Counted from the first letter of the stretch, positions 43,998 through 56,240 are shown. The stretch is 64,000 nt of DNA from Riptortus pedestris (GCA_019009955.1 CM032228.1:99652501-99716500); one strand, 5' to 3'. Notes: generated by a model from the letters alone, not told the origin. Made by a program: numbers and translations.

Positions 43998-46900
43998 TCT
44001 TTTAAGCGCTGTAAAGAAACTGACTTAAAGCGACATATAATAATTGTATTTAATAATAGGAATGAATAATGAATAAATTTCTTAAAAGTGTATTTTAAGA
44101 AGATGGCTTACCTTTATGTAAAAAGAAGAAGAGGATAAGATGAAGGTAGAAAGCCATTCCAGTAGATGACCTTGTTTTATGCACACATATAAGTGGGAGC
44201 ACAGGCACAGAACATTTTGTAAAACAAGAGTCGTCTCACCAACTCCCGCAAGTTTAACCCTTTAATTTAACTCTGCCGAGAAAGAACTTTTCACAGTCAG
44301 CGTAACGCACTCCACTTTTCTCCTCCAACTGACGAAGTTCTCTTCAGTCCTCACCGCTGTTTAATCGCCTAAAAGAAAACACATGTATCTTAGAAGTTTG
44401 ATTAAGGTAAGCTAAAATTGAGAAAGGAGGAAAAGTGCTATGAGAATATACAAGAATTCACGTAAGGCCTCTTAATTAAGAAATTCAACAGTTTCTGTAT
44501 TAATGCTGCCTGGTGCGAATGACATAAAGGAAAACTTACTCTTTGATTCATTCAGAACGTGACACCAACGCACCAAAACCAACATTCATGTTTCAATAAA
44601 TTAATGTTCACCGATTATTATCCCATTGTTCAGATGATATATTATTCAAATTTCATAAGTAAAAGGAAAACCCGTTACTTATTTATGTATTCACCTTCCT
44701 CAACTAATGTGGCACAATTCGGTTAGTGTTTAGAGATACGTATCGCAAGAAACTTCGAAATATATTAAATAATTCACATTTGCATTGAATGATAAGTGTG
44801 CTTGTCTCTTTTGGTGGTAAAATATTAACTAAGCCTTGAATTCAGATATTAAATTACCGTTATAAATTAAGAATTAAATTTTATATAATCTCTCAAGAAA
44901 CTGTAAGCTATCTGCAGGCCGTTGTCATTAACACGAAGCTACATACGTTTTTACGAAACATTCGCCCAAAATAATGAGTTTAAATATTCTTTTATCCTAA
45001 TAAATTAAGTTCACTACTTTTACGCAGAGATTTTCCTTAATTTATTTAGGAAAAATAGGGTAGAAGTGACGACGGAATTAAAGTAGCAACGACTTATCAC
45101 TCATTCAATAAGCTTTATTTGGACTTAAGATCCATCAAATGTGTTAGTTTATTTAAGCCTTTTTTTATATTAAGCCAAAAATACTCAAACCTCATATAAA
45201 ATGGCAATTTATCTTAAAGGAAAAACGACGTTTTATGTTCAATGATGTCAATTTTTGACTAATTTAGAATCTAGTGGTATTTCATAGTTAAATTCTTAAA
45301 GAATATAATAGCGGTAATGTTTTGACAAACTAATTTTCTCCTGAGTTTTCAAACCTATAATTCGTTTAAAAATTGTAGCTTTGATAAGCCAGTTATAGCT
45401 CACTTGCCCTAATAATTTTTCACAAGGGAAAGGTGTAGACCGGAGGATTACATAAACAGTTAATCAAACAGTCAACGAAATTATCCATAACAGTTCCATC
45501 CCCTAATGTGATTAATCTGCTACAGGTGGGTACTTCAGAAAGGAGAGGACACCTGTCATCCAGTGACGCACTCATGTATGAATCGTAAATTCTCAGCGAA
45601 ATAAAATTTGCTTGGTTCGAAAAATAGAAGTATAGTGGATTAATCGGAATTTTAACTTTTGAAATGGTTTCTGTTTTCATTGAAAGGTTTTATATTATTT
45701 TTAATGATTTTAATATTAAGAAAGAAAGGTTTTCTACGATCTAGTCAACTGCGTTAATAAGTCAATTTATCACGTGAGAACTATTCTGTTCCAATTAATA
45801 ATTTTATAATATACTTTTAGTTTAACATGTTCTGTTTTCTCAAGCTCCAAAGTGAGGCACGCGAAAAACGTTTGTTATATGGACTGAAATTATGTCGAAA
45901 TTGGAACGTCAGCGCCCGTCTCTCCTAAAATGCCACAGACGTGAATAAAAGGGGCAGATTTCACTCTACCAAAGAATCTTTTGGGTCGTCGTCAACTACA
46001 AATCTAAATTTAAACAAAAAAAATATTCATACCATAATAAATATTTTTAAGAAATGTGAAGGAAGTCCAATAAGTGTACTTTTATTCATGAGAAATTTGA
46101 GTATTGTATTCAAAATTAGAAATAGCTATTATTCGTCATTACATATTTATTTATGGGTAATCGCGAAATTGGTTATTACAGGCCAAAAGCCAGCTATGCC
46201 AAAGCCTAGATTTGCCAAGTCCCCTTCACCCAACCATTTTTCAGGAGCACTTGAACTGAAATAAGAGTAATTTTTTTTTTGCGCAGTTTTCTATAAACCA
46301 AAAAACTAACAAATTTGTATGAGTTACATTTTTAGCTTTTGGTAAAAACTAATTGTGATAGACAGTTAAGACAGTTTTACTCAATATTTTTAGTGATTTA
46401 AAATTTCAAGGTTTGTTAACACGTGATTTAAACAAAGTCAAACGGAAAACACCAACGCACGGGACAGTTTACGTAGCCTCGCGTGAAAAACTTTTGTAGT
46501 TAAAAGGGAGTAACTCTTTGCCCTCGACATTATCTTGAGGATAATAGTCATGAAGTTCTTAGAACCTTCTTTTGGCGTTTATGATAGAGCCAGAGCATAT
46601 TTTGGCATACAAAATGGACTAGTTATGGCTCCTGGCCTACAAAATAAGGTAGTATAACTCAATATACTCTTTTACAGAGTAAACATAAAAATTCTCATAA
46701 TAGAAAAGGTGAATATGTAGTATTTTTGGTTTAGGTTACCTTATAAGTATTTCTGTTTTTTAGTTGTTTTTATAAATTAAGTGAAATAGTCTTTGAGATT
46801 TATAAACACCGAATTAAAATGCAAGTAACATACATGACCTCCTAAATAGCAATCAGACACTTTTAAGAAGTAAATTGTAGTTTTGATGTGAAATTTAATA

Positions 46901-47241
46901 AACATACAGCACCTGCACAGACAGTTTTTTTTTTTATATTTACATTTTATCCATATACCAATAAACTCCATCTGCCTGTACAAGGCAAACTAAACAGATT
47001 TCTCAAGATTTGCAATAGTTTACGACGCCATCTCATCATCTATACTTCAATTGTGCCTTGTTTACGTGCAATTTTAGTAATTATGAAGGCCACCACATAT
47101 ATGAAAATGGCTCCTAAATGTGTGAGGAAAAAATTGAAAACAACCATTCACCTCAAACTCGTAAAGCCAGATCACCAAATAAAAAAATAATGAATTAATA
47201 AAGATCCAGTCCCATAATTCCAAGTAAAAATATGTTATATG
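42341..47241. other. Long stretch without recognisable genes
   Basis: The first few hundred bases may hold the rest of the LINE relic. (TA)n with a short (TG)n tail lies at about 43961-43998. ORFs of 86-107 residues (45420-45680, 45941-46264, 46888-47190) show no recognisable domain and AT-driven composition. Nothing else could be supported. Confidence 0.45.
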
Positions 47242-47419
47242 AGTAGTAGGAAAAGGGGGTTACGAGCACACTTTTCAAAATAGTCTAAAGAATTTTAAAT
47301 CTAAAAAATATTTTCCTGTGTCCCCGTTTTGGAGCTACCAAAAAGAAGAAGTTAAAATCTCTTTTAAATCTTAAGGGGTAGCGAATCGCTACCCCCTTTA
47401 AAAATTTTATTATAATAAA

Positions 47420-47741
47420 TGTATAACGAAGAAGATTATAACAATAAAATTTTAGATGCTATTATTACAACTAAAGTATGTTACCAAAGAACTAGAGAAA
47501 CATTAGTTTATTAGACGAACATAACCAAACTGAACATTTAGATCTATTATTGTTTAAAAATGGAAATATTTTAATTACTATCTACGATCCAGTAGAAGAT
47601 AAATTCGTAGAGTTAAAAGATTTAGATAAAGATTTAAGATTAGAATATAAAACAAAAATTATTAATGCCATTAACAAATCTTATCCAGAAGAAGAGAAAA
47701 AAGAAGAAGAAAATATCGGAACTCGGTTTAACTTAGTTTAA
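47420..47741 (+). pseudogene. Small frameshifted ORF, unknown
   Basis: An ATG at 47420 opens an acidic, Asn/Ile-rich reading frame (MYNEEDYNNKILDA) that stops near 47515. A second frame, open from 47496, continues to 47741 with LITIYDPVEDKFVELKDLD and a Lys/Glu-rich tail. The two look like one roughly 100-residue protein broken by an indel near 47496. I do not recognise the family. It is the only coding-like content of the TIR element and has strongly AT-rich codons. Confidence 0.35.
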
Positions 47742-48066
47742 CTTTTCGAACTTTTAACATAGTTTAACTTTTCGAACTTCTAACTTAGTTTATATTTTCG
47801 AATTCGTATTCTCGTTAACATTTGGAATTTGATTTTTACATTTGATTTTAGATTTGTATTAGAATCGGATTTTAGAATTTGTTTTTAGATTCGATTTTAG
47901 AATTCTATTTTAGAATTCTATTTTATAATTGGATTTTTAATTTTTAAAAGATTTATTAGAGATAAAAAACATTAGCTTTGTAAAAAAGTATCCAGAATTA
48001 CAAAAATTAAAAGGTAGCTGAAACTGGGTTGCGAAAAGTAAAGTAAGGTGATTTTCTTACCTATAT

Positions 48067-48358
48067 GATCATTTGGAGGGTATTTTTGATCGTGATCATT
48101 TGAAGGGTATTTTTGGTCGTGATCATTTGGAGGGTATTTTTGGTCGTGATCATTTCGAGGGTATTTTTGGTCGTGATCATTTGGAGGGTATTTTTGGTCG
48201 TGATCATTTGGAGGGTATTTTTGGTCGTGATCATTTCGAGGGTATTTTTTATCGTGATCATTAGAAGGGTATTTTTGGTCGTGATCATTTGGAGGGTATT
48301 TTTGGTCGTGATCATTTGGAGGGTATTTTTGGTCGTGATCATTTGAAGGGTATTTTTG
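48067..48358. repeat. 27-bp tandem array, about 10.8 units
   Basis: The unit GATCATTTGGAGGGTATTTT plus TGGTCGT is repeated head to tail with small changes (TGGAGG, TGAAGG, TCGAGG, TAGAAGG). A TGATCA palindrome recurs in nearly every unit. As 27 is a multiple of 3, frames stay open on both strands; the repetitive peptides are artefacts. The flank after the last unit (GAAAGTGCACGAGAAACCCC) is a diverged copy of the terminal inverted repeat. Confidence 0.93.
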
Positions 48359-48593
48359 AAAGTGCACGAGAAACCCCCTTAGGTTTTAGATAAATAGATC
48401 ATAAAATTTTAGTTATTTTTATATATTTTCGTAGATTTTTTTATATACATTTTAAAAAAATTATGAGAAAAATCAATGTTTTTATGGATTTTCGGGGATT
48501 ATTTGAGAAATTATTAAAATTAGCACGTGATCATTTTTTTGGGGATTTAGGGTATTTTGAAAAGTGTGCTCGTAACCCCCTTTTCCTACTACT

Positions 48594-48933
48594 TATATGC
48601 AATCTTATTTAATTTAACCTGAATTTAATAGTCCACAATTAATGTTCTATTATTTTTTTGTCCCTCACTGGAATATTATCCGAGTTGCACTTACTTCGGT
48701 CATGAGTGAACTACACAACACAATAAGGAAATAAATGACGAATCGTCTTACATATTTCTATCTTAAATTCTTGTTTTTTCAGACCTCTAGTATATCGACC
48801 TGTGCTATGTAGACCTGAATTTTGTTAGGTAACTTAATCGGTGTTTAATTGCATCAAGTAAAGTTAAAGATCGTCATTGTCGGAACCGAAATCGGATCAG
48901 GATCAGGAGAGAATTTTGGGGTTAAATACAAAT
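48594..48933. other. Short unassigned spacer
   Basis: AT-rich, with no recognised feature between two mobile elements. Confidence 0.5.
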
Positions 48934-49531
48934 AAAAGTCCGTCACGCAGGTACTGCGTAAACTAAGCAGATTTCCCAAGTGAAGTTATACAATAGAGAA
49001 ATCTCCATACCAGAGCCGACAGTTACGGCAAAGGGCCGAACTAGCGTTTGGCGGGAAAGTCACTCGTCCGTTATCGGCCCAAATTTAATAAAAATGCAAA
49101 TATCTCGGTTAATATTCAAGATAGAGAATAAATGTATAGAACAATATTTATATTAAATTTAATTTACAATAAGATTGATTCTGTAAAAAATTTTGATCCG
49201 ACGTATAGTAACGGAGATATTTCGAATTTTCGAAAATCCTCCCTTCTAAACCCCCCCCCCCTCCCGCTGTTCCGATTTCAGCCGTGAACGAACTTGATCT
49301 TTCTTTTTACGTAAAACGACTAAATATCGAGTTTGGTAACGATCAAACAAAAATTGCAACCGCTAGAGCGGTAACAGACAAATATATATATATATATATA
49401 TACAGTTTTGAACGGACCTCATTTTCGTCATCTACTAGGTAGGATCGATGGACATTTGAAGAAAAATTTCTAAAATTTCGTTATGAGTACAACCTCAATA
49501 GCTGATTTCCCTTAAGAGAAATCTGCTAAAA
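48934..49531 (+). mobile_element. Helentron-like element, copy 7
   Basis: A 598-bp copy with AAAAGTCCGTCACGCAGG at the 5' end and the 3' palindrome (GATTTCCCTTAAGAGAAATC) ending TGCTAAAA. It has only a short (TA)n (about 49382-49401), showing how variable this block is among copies. It carries the CAGTTACGGCAAAGGGCCGA segment of the first subfamily, shared with copies 2 and 10. Confidence 0.75.
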
Positions 49532-52361
49532 TTATGTTTTTTAAGTTATTATGACCAACTATTAATCTACACATTTTTCACAAACTTCAATGGTAACCAC
49601 TATATTTCTATTATTTTGAGTCCAGTGATCCGTTAACCCCCATTTCTTTACATGCGATTCTCACAAAGCAAAAATATTAAAAAATTGCCCGCTTAAATTT
49701 CAAATTATTTTTACATATGATTCTTATAATAGGAGAAACAGAGACTAGTCATACCAAAACGTGAAAATAAATCTTAGTTCACACAGCACGGACATTTTTT
49801 ATTTATCGGAAAGAGTAATATGCCTAATTTCAATATTGAATGCACTTCAGCCCGAATATAAGTGTAGATACTAGGATAAAATATCCCAGTGTACTTATTA
49901 ATAACAAACTAAAATGGAATGTTCACGAATTAGAACTCCAAAACTGATGAATAATTAAGCATTTATGTGAAAAGCAAATTGCAAACTAAAAGCAGATGCA
50001 TTATCTATGATAGAGGCGCGTTGCTCTTCTAGAGTTTGCACAGGTTGAATCTGTAACGGATAAAAAAGGTGAAATGCTCTGAAATCAGTTCTGAAGGCTA
50101 AATAGAAAAGATTTAAACTGAAGTTTTCCATAATAAAACTGAAGACTGTCCATTTTCAATTTTTTTTAAATCTTTTAGTGAACAATTTTAGTAACTATCT
50201 ATGACCAACATTGTTTTGCTTTGTTTGATAACTCAAGAAATATGATTATACTTTCCAGTCTCTTCTTTATCAGGCAGTATAGCATTATTGCATGCAACTA
50301 TGTATAATATAACTAAATTCATTTCATTTTAAATTTATTTTGTTTATTTACTTACGTCCAATTTATGCTACTATAGTAAATAAATTATGGTTTTCTAATT
50401 GATAAATGATAGTATTTTTAATATGTTTTCTTTTGTTATTGTAATTTCCATAGTTCTTTCAGCCCTACCTTTCTTTCACCCTGCTTTTAGTAATCAAATT
50501 TATAAAACACATTTTGAATACTTAATTTAACAACATAATCATAACTGGAAAATATTATTATTCCATGCATGCAGTTTATATTCAATAAATGAATTAATTA
50601 ATTGACAAGAGATGACGGTAGCAATTTAGTAGTTACATTTTCTATTTTCTACGAGCAAAAAAATAAAGACTAATTCTTTATTACCGTCGTTTTATTTATT
50701 TTACTCTTATTCTCATGCTCTAAAAATGTACATGAAAGCTCATAATACTTTTTGTTCCTCTGGATTTCAAAATAAATAGGGAAAGTAATAAAGATAACAA
50801 AAAAGTCAATTATTTTCACTAGACGATTGAATGAATAAATGAGTATGATATTTATTTGTATTTGGGGTCATAACCAGTCCAAATCGGGTTCGGCAAAAAA
50901 AATAAAATATATATATATATATATATATACACACAACAATTTCAATAAAACTTAGATATTTACATATGTAAATCTATCCTACATAGAATAGCTTGTGGAG
51001 CAAAATAAAATAACCCGCGCATTTAATATATCGTTTTCCACTATAAGAATAAATACATCACTTAAAATATTCGTTTAGTTGTCGTTTAAAAAACTCCATA
51101 ATAAGATTTCCTAATCCAAGGGCACATATAATATAATTATAAATGCCGTTCAGTGTAGTGATTGAGTCTATATCAAAAGGTTTGTAGTATATCTTCAGGT
51201 AAATATTATGTGAAATGATAATTTTTAAAACTGTTGTACTTTGGCAGTTTGTGAGAATGTCAGTGACAGATTCCTACTGGTTGGAGATTCAGAAGGGGCA
51301 GCGTGTGTGTGTGTTGTTGTTGTTGTTGTTGTGTGTGTGTGTGTTGTATAACCTAAAAGGTTTAATATCAGGGTTGTAGAGGAATATTTAATTTTATCAA
51401 ATATTAAACAGCCAAACTAAAAGCATTTCAAATAGTCTAAGAATCCTACTTATAGATAGGAAATATTAAAATTTAATTTAATACTAATAGTGATAAATCA
51501 TTGTGAACAGGTGTAGGTAGGTATTGTTGTCGATCGCTGATTAATGTAAGAAAATTGGCGATTGGCGATAAAATTGGCGGAAGGCTCTTAAGCCGAAACA
51601 CAAATTCAAATTTTCATTTTTATTTCTTAATGCCAATTATTCATAGCCATTAAATACTACATTTATCGGATTCACTTACGCACCCTCTCAAATTTAAATA
51701 CTACATTTATGACACTCAACTTGTGGGAATTTTCATAATAATAAATTTAAATGTCGTCATTAATTTAATATATACATTTGGGTCCCAAAAAATAGAAGTT
51801 CTCTTTTTAACGCTTAATCACTACTTTATTTAAATTATGACAAAAAAATTGTAAACAAAATTCGTGCCTATAAAACCACGGTAACCCGTGCCGAGTTTCT
51901 ACGCAACATGTCAGTGCTTACATACTAACATTCGCGGAAGATAATGTTGTTGTTGCCTGCTTTAGTCTGCTTGCTACATAAAGAAGTGCAATTCATTCGT
52001 TCATTCAGCATGTCAGTGGAGTTGTGTAGTTCTAAAAAGGAAATATTTTTAGTAGGGGAGCGTAAAACATCAAATTACTGGTTCAAAAATTTCTTGTAGT
52101 GAACAAACACTTGCAATTTTGTTCTATATATTCGTGAAGTGAATTTAAGTGTAAATGAATGAGCAAATCTCACTATTCGTGAATGCATTATTTTTTTGGG
52201 AAAAGGCAACTATACCAACTAAAACTTTACCCAACCGTGATGTGAAGAAGGTTGGTCAGTATCATGTTTTTACCACGGTTTTGAAAACTACATTAAATTC
52301 CCTACATACCTGAATTTACTGTTTAACAAAGGAGATTTTTTTTTGGGGGGGGAGGGGGTCG
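49532..52361. other. AT-rich stretch with microsatellites
   Basis: (TA)n lies at about 50908-50929 and a compound (GT)n(TTG)n(TG)n at about 51303-51346. No gene or recognised repeat otherwise. Confidence 0.5.
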
Positions 52362-53765
52362 CACAGTGCTTCGAGTAACTTATCGAAGTTGACAAAATGA
52401 TAATTTCTATTGTTCCTTATAGAAAATTTTATGCTTATTACGAGTACATATATATATTCCTAACCAAAATAGTCGGATAATGTGTTAAAAAAAATCTAGG
52501 TTGCTGAACCAAACAACAGATTCTATCTAAATAAATTTCGCCTAAGGGTATAGTTGTAGGTAACAATATTATAATTTTGAATTTATTGAACCTTTAATTT
52601 ATCAGTGTTAGAGTTATCAGAAAAATATGAAAGTTATCGGAAAATCAAGTTAGTTTTAAAAACGACAGTTTTTAAATATAATTATAAAAACCAATAAAAA
52701 GATCATTTTACATAATGTAACATAAAACACTCCATTAGAGGTTAATACATAGTATATTTATCAACATACAATATACAATACAAAATATTTAACTACGCAT
52801 AATAATTCAATATTGATATTTAGTAAATAACATTATTTAATCTGATTCATCATTTTCTTGGCTACTGCTTTCTGAATCTATATTTATGTCACCAATGCCG
52901 ATGTCCATTTTGTCAAATTCATCGGTAGATGTTGAAAGTTCGACTGGTAGTTTAATATAATTCTGAATCTCCACATCATCATATCTAAATTTTTTACTTG
53001 TGAGAAATTTTCGCTTAGACGATATGAGAGGTTCAGAAGTCAATAATAATATTCTCATTAAATCAATATTAGAGCTTACTCTTGAACATTTGCGAGTGTG
53101 ATTTAATCGGGTTTTCCTCACTTCTTTGTGTCTTGCCTCAATTGCATCTTCAGACAACTGTCCAATTGGCGAGGAAAAGGAAGCGATTATTTCACGTCCA
53201 TGAATTAAAATTTTGTGGATACTGTTATATAAAACCAGTCGTATAAAGATAAATATCGGTCCCTAGTTTCGTCCAATAACAACTGAAAACTATCTAAATT
53301 TATGGGATAACCAGCGGCCAACACCCTTAGAATAATGGAGAACTGTACAATTAACTCTTAGTTTACACCGGCAATCTCAGAACCAAGATCAGGGTTTGAA
53401 AAAAAGCGCCTTGCCGTATTTCCATCATTCGTTAAGCCATATCCTGGTTTCGGTTTGTCAACCAATAAGCCCATTTTTGTTTTAAATTCAGTTTGAATTC
53501 GTTTTTTGGTAGCCTCTACAATTTCCTTATGTTCGGTCCCTCGAATTTGCCATTTCTTTATTGGTAGTCTGTAGCCTATGTGCAGGATGCATTCGAAGAA
53601 TCTAATCCAGCTGTGCAGTGTTGACAGCCCGAAGCGGTATTGCTTCTCATCAGGTGGACGATTTAGTACATTTTCAGAGTTCATATCTTTTGGCGTAGCC
53701 TTACAAATAAAACACCTAGATGTGGCATCTGTGTCAGACAATATGTTACAAATACTACCGTCTAC

Positions 53766-53939
53766 TTGGAGAGAGAGAAAAAACGTCCAATTCTTCACAA
53801 TTTGTTTATTTCAGCGCTAAGCGCTTTCAAAGACTAATGTCTCCATCTTCAGAGCTACTTGCATGCGCTCATTGGGAAAGACAGCAAGCGACTCGCTCTC
53901 GAGTAAACATTCTTCACTTCCAACAAACACTGCCGTGGA
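53766..53939 (-). mobile_element. Ribozyme-bearing insertion in the transposase
   Basis: Flanked by a 12-bp direct repeat ACTACCGTCTAC (53754-53765 and 53940-53951), a target duplication that repeats the VDGS codons of the transposase's second Asp motif. The insert carries a hammerhead-like motif, then (minus strand) GAAATAAACAAATTGTGA, close to GAAATAAAATTGTGAGGAG at 9051-9069. It is therefore a second, single-orientation member of the family at 8.8 kb. Confidence 0.7.
53814..53855 (-). ncRNA. Hammerhead-like ribozyme motif, third copy
   Basis: On the minus strand: GCT, CTGAAGA, a stem GGAGAC/GTCTTT with a 4-base loop, GAAA, GCGCTT, AGCGC. Compared with the 9-kb copy, the stem II bases differ on both sides but still pair (with GU pairs), and the core CTGAAGA and GAAA are unchanged. 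This is the pattern expected for a functional RNA fold. The extra U after the core is also present. Confidence 0.45.
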
Positions 53940-55519
53940 ACTACCGTCTACCATTGTGAACAACATCTCGAAATTAATGCTACACCTTTGACCGCTTTCT
54001 AATGTAAAATCGTAAGTCCGAAGCTGGCTAATTGAATTTTTAGTCGTCTCTTCCACATCACGCACTAGTTCAGGTTTTTCTTTTTTAAAAATAAATTTTA
54101 TGGGCCTGCAATAATTGGTGGAAGATGGACGCGGATTGACCCACACATCTTTTCCATTACACACTTCCACCAATTTTAATGGCACTAAAGCTTCTAAAAA
54201 CAAATATTCATCAGTGTTTGATGCATTTTCGAACATTTGTTTATACTGGCTGTGGCCGGAACTGCCGTCAAATCCCCATTTACATATTAACTTCAGTTCG
54301 TCAGAAAAATTTTCTTGGCATACGATTTTTATTATACTCTGCGATGTGTTGTAGAAGTTCCTGCAAGTTTACGGAAGCAGAAATTTCATTGGCAGTAATC
54401 TACGTTGGAAACAGAGTATTTTTATATAAATTTAATGCGTACAAGGAGGGAAAACAATCTTTTTGCACACTATTTACAACAGATCTTAATAATTCATATT
54501 TTCTTTCAGATAAATCTAAATCTAAATATAGAGCTAATGTTTGATGACAGCTTAACGAAGACTTCGGATTACGATTACACGATTTTTTAGCAATATTGGC
54601 GGCAAATGCTAGCTCAGCAGATGTCTTATTTTCTAAGAGCTCTTTTACCCTCCTCTTTTTTGTTTTTAATGATGATTCTTCGAAGGGTGGCCGTGGCCTT
54701 CCCCGTGAAGTACTTGGTCCATGCTACCTAAAAAAACTATGTCTTGGTCTTAGCAAGGATAATTTTTGAACCTCTTGTTGAAGCCAAGAAGCATTTCCCA
54801 AATAAAATTGTTTGCGATCCCTTCGGGATTCTTTTAGTTTATTTTGAAAATTAAAACAAAAAAGCCTACTTATCTTTGCTATTTCTTTTTTTAAACTCGT
54901 CACTAGGGTCTTCAACATTCATTAATGAACATAGTTCTTCCATGACCTTAGTTATACGGTCAGCTTTTTTGTGCTTAAAACATATATCTGCCATCTGGGC
55001 GTCAGTTATGATGACTCGATCTATTGAAAAAAATAATACTACAACTAAAGGGGCACTCAGAAGCACATAAACTATAATGAAAATAAAAGTGCACACTCAA
55101 TGCTTCAAGACTATGCAAAAAGTACGAAATGATATTTCATGATTTTTTTTAAAAACGTATTTAAAGTTTTAATGTTAACAAAATTCAGTCAAGTTAAAGG
55201 CAGGTGTGCAAAATTATCTAACGATTTAATTTTCGCAATTGCAATATGGCATTTTTATATACATACCTGGGCCTGTGAATTCCATGCTTGGAGGTGTAAT
55301 TTTAAGAAAAAGTTAGGTACTTCCAATAAGAAACATAAATTGATACTAACAAGGTGTTTATTACAAAAGGAATAATAGCTGCACTTCGCCCCTTTTATTA
55401 ACTTTAAAAAAAAAGTAAACAATGATATAATCCTATCAGATTGTGTTCGAAGGTTTATTCATAGATTTTAAATAATAATATTCCTGTTAGAAAATAGTAC
55501 AATTTTTGATTTTTGTCCA

Positions 55520-56240
55520 ATGGTTGATGCACTGTGTGCTGGTGCCATTCAACTAATAAGGATAAATGAAGATAGGATATTTTTGCAAAAAGGAGAGAGA
55601 GAGCCAGGTCGACCTGGGCATTTGGGCGGAGTGGATAAAAAAGACAATTCCCTGAAAAAGAGGAAAGAGCACACCTTCGAAAAGTTGAAGAGGAAAAGCG
55701 ACACGCTAAATATGTTTCACTCTTAAATCCTTCATCTTCATCTTATGAAGCACTTCAAGAACATTCTTCGTCCGAGTCAGAAAAAACAGATTTTCAAGAA
55801 TATCTGCCTCTTTCAACCAACAACACGCAGCCCAACACTAATACATCTTCTGTGAGGGAAGATTCTATCGTTCTAAAATTATTTGTTGTATTAGATAAGT
55901 GTCAGTTAAGTATAAATTCTGTGTTTGGTATAGAAGCAACTATTGAGGAATAAGTGACACCAATTCAAATAATTCGAACAAAACAACGAAAAAGTCTAAC
56001 ATTTCTGAATCTTTTAGAAATTCACAAACTGCTTGAATTTTACAGAACTGAGTTGAGTAAAAATATTGTTAGAGACGACTACAGAGAATTAATATAGCAT
56101 TCAATAATATTTCTTGGAGGAGATACAGCAAAGAAATTGAAGATTTGGCCTTCAGGTGCCATGCACCAAGAACAATGGATGGCAAGAACAATTTATTCAT
56201 AAAAATGTTATTAATTAGTTCCTAACTCAGAATTTAAATT
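55520..56240 (+). pseudogene. Decayed transposable-element protein, unknown class
   Basis: A first frame (55520-55726) gives a Lys/Glu-rich segment. After a shift, a second frame from about 55700 runs through a Ser-rich part (NPSSSSYEALQEHSSSESE), then RDDYRELI, a stop, and HSIIFLGGDTAKKL followed by PSGAMHQEQWMARTIYS. I recall the last motif (GAMH..RWMAK-like) from widespread uncharacterised arthropod element proteins, but cannot name the superfamily. At least three stops and a frameshift show it is dead. The 5' end overlaps the candidate Transib end. Confidence 0.45.

Larger units (their letters stand above)
47242..48593. mobile_element. 1.35-kb TIR element with 6-bp target duplication (Polinton-like termini)
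   Basis: 47242-47281 and 48554-48593 are perfect 40-bp inverted repeats beginning AGTAGTAGGAAAAGGGGG. TATATG lies immediately outside each end, a 6-bp target duplication. Among known DNA transposons, a 6-bp duplication with 5'-AG termini points to Polinton/Maverick, though those are 10-25 kb with longer repeats. Inside are a hairpin (AAGGGGTAGCGA/TCGCTACCCC, 47373-47396), a frameshifted small ORF, degenerate AT-rich repeats and a 27-bp tandem array. It is presumably non-autonomous. The perfect TIRs suggest recent mobility. Confidence 0.7.
52840..55420 (-). pseudogene. Transib (RAG1-related) transposase, decayed
   Basis: Several frames on the minus strand give, in order: an N-terminal part with a possible intron (GTATGT donor at 55266, CAATAG acceptor at 55021); LKESRRDRKQFYLGNASWL near 54800; GFDGSSGHSQYKQ near 54260 (first catalytic Asp region); VWVNPRPSSTNYCRPIKF; FTMVDGS near 53950 (second Asp); CFICKATPKDMN and FGLSTLHSWIRFFE; TNDGNTARRFF; and SEDAIEARHKE near 53140 (catalytic Glu region). 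This order matches Transib transposases, the relatives of RAG1. It is broken by in-frame stops (near 54725 and 54395, and TAA at 53358-53360), frameshifts near 54340 and 53215, and an insertion at 53766-53939. Confidence 0.75.
52362..55536 (-). mobile_element. Transib-like DNA transposon, candidate limits
   Basis: The body is defined by the transposase pseudogene. Candidate ends are CACAGTGCTTCGA at 52362 and its inverted partner at 55536 (CACAGTGCATCAA read inward), 11 of 13 matching. Transib ends start with CAC-type heptamers related to the RAG recombination signal. No 5-bp target duplication could be confirmed, and the right end lies within another short ORF, so the limits are tentative. 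The 3.2-kb size fits the family. Confidence 0.45.

Noticed and set aside
47972..48367. Repetitive 60-130-residue ORFs on both strands
   Set aside because: They come from the 27-bp tandem array; the same array is open on both strands, which is an arithmetic effect.
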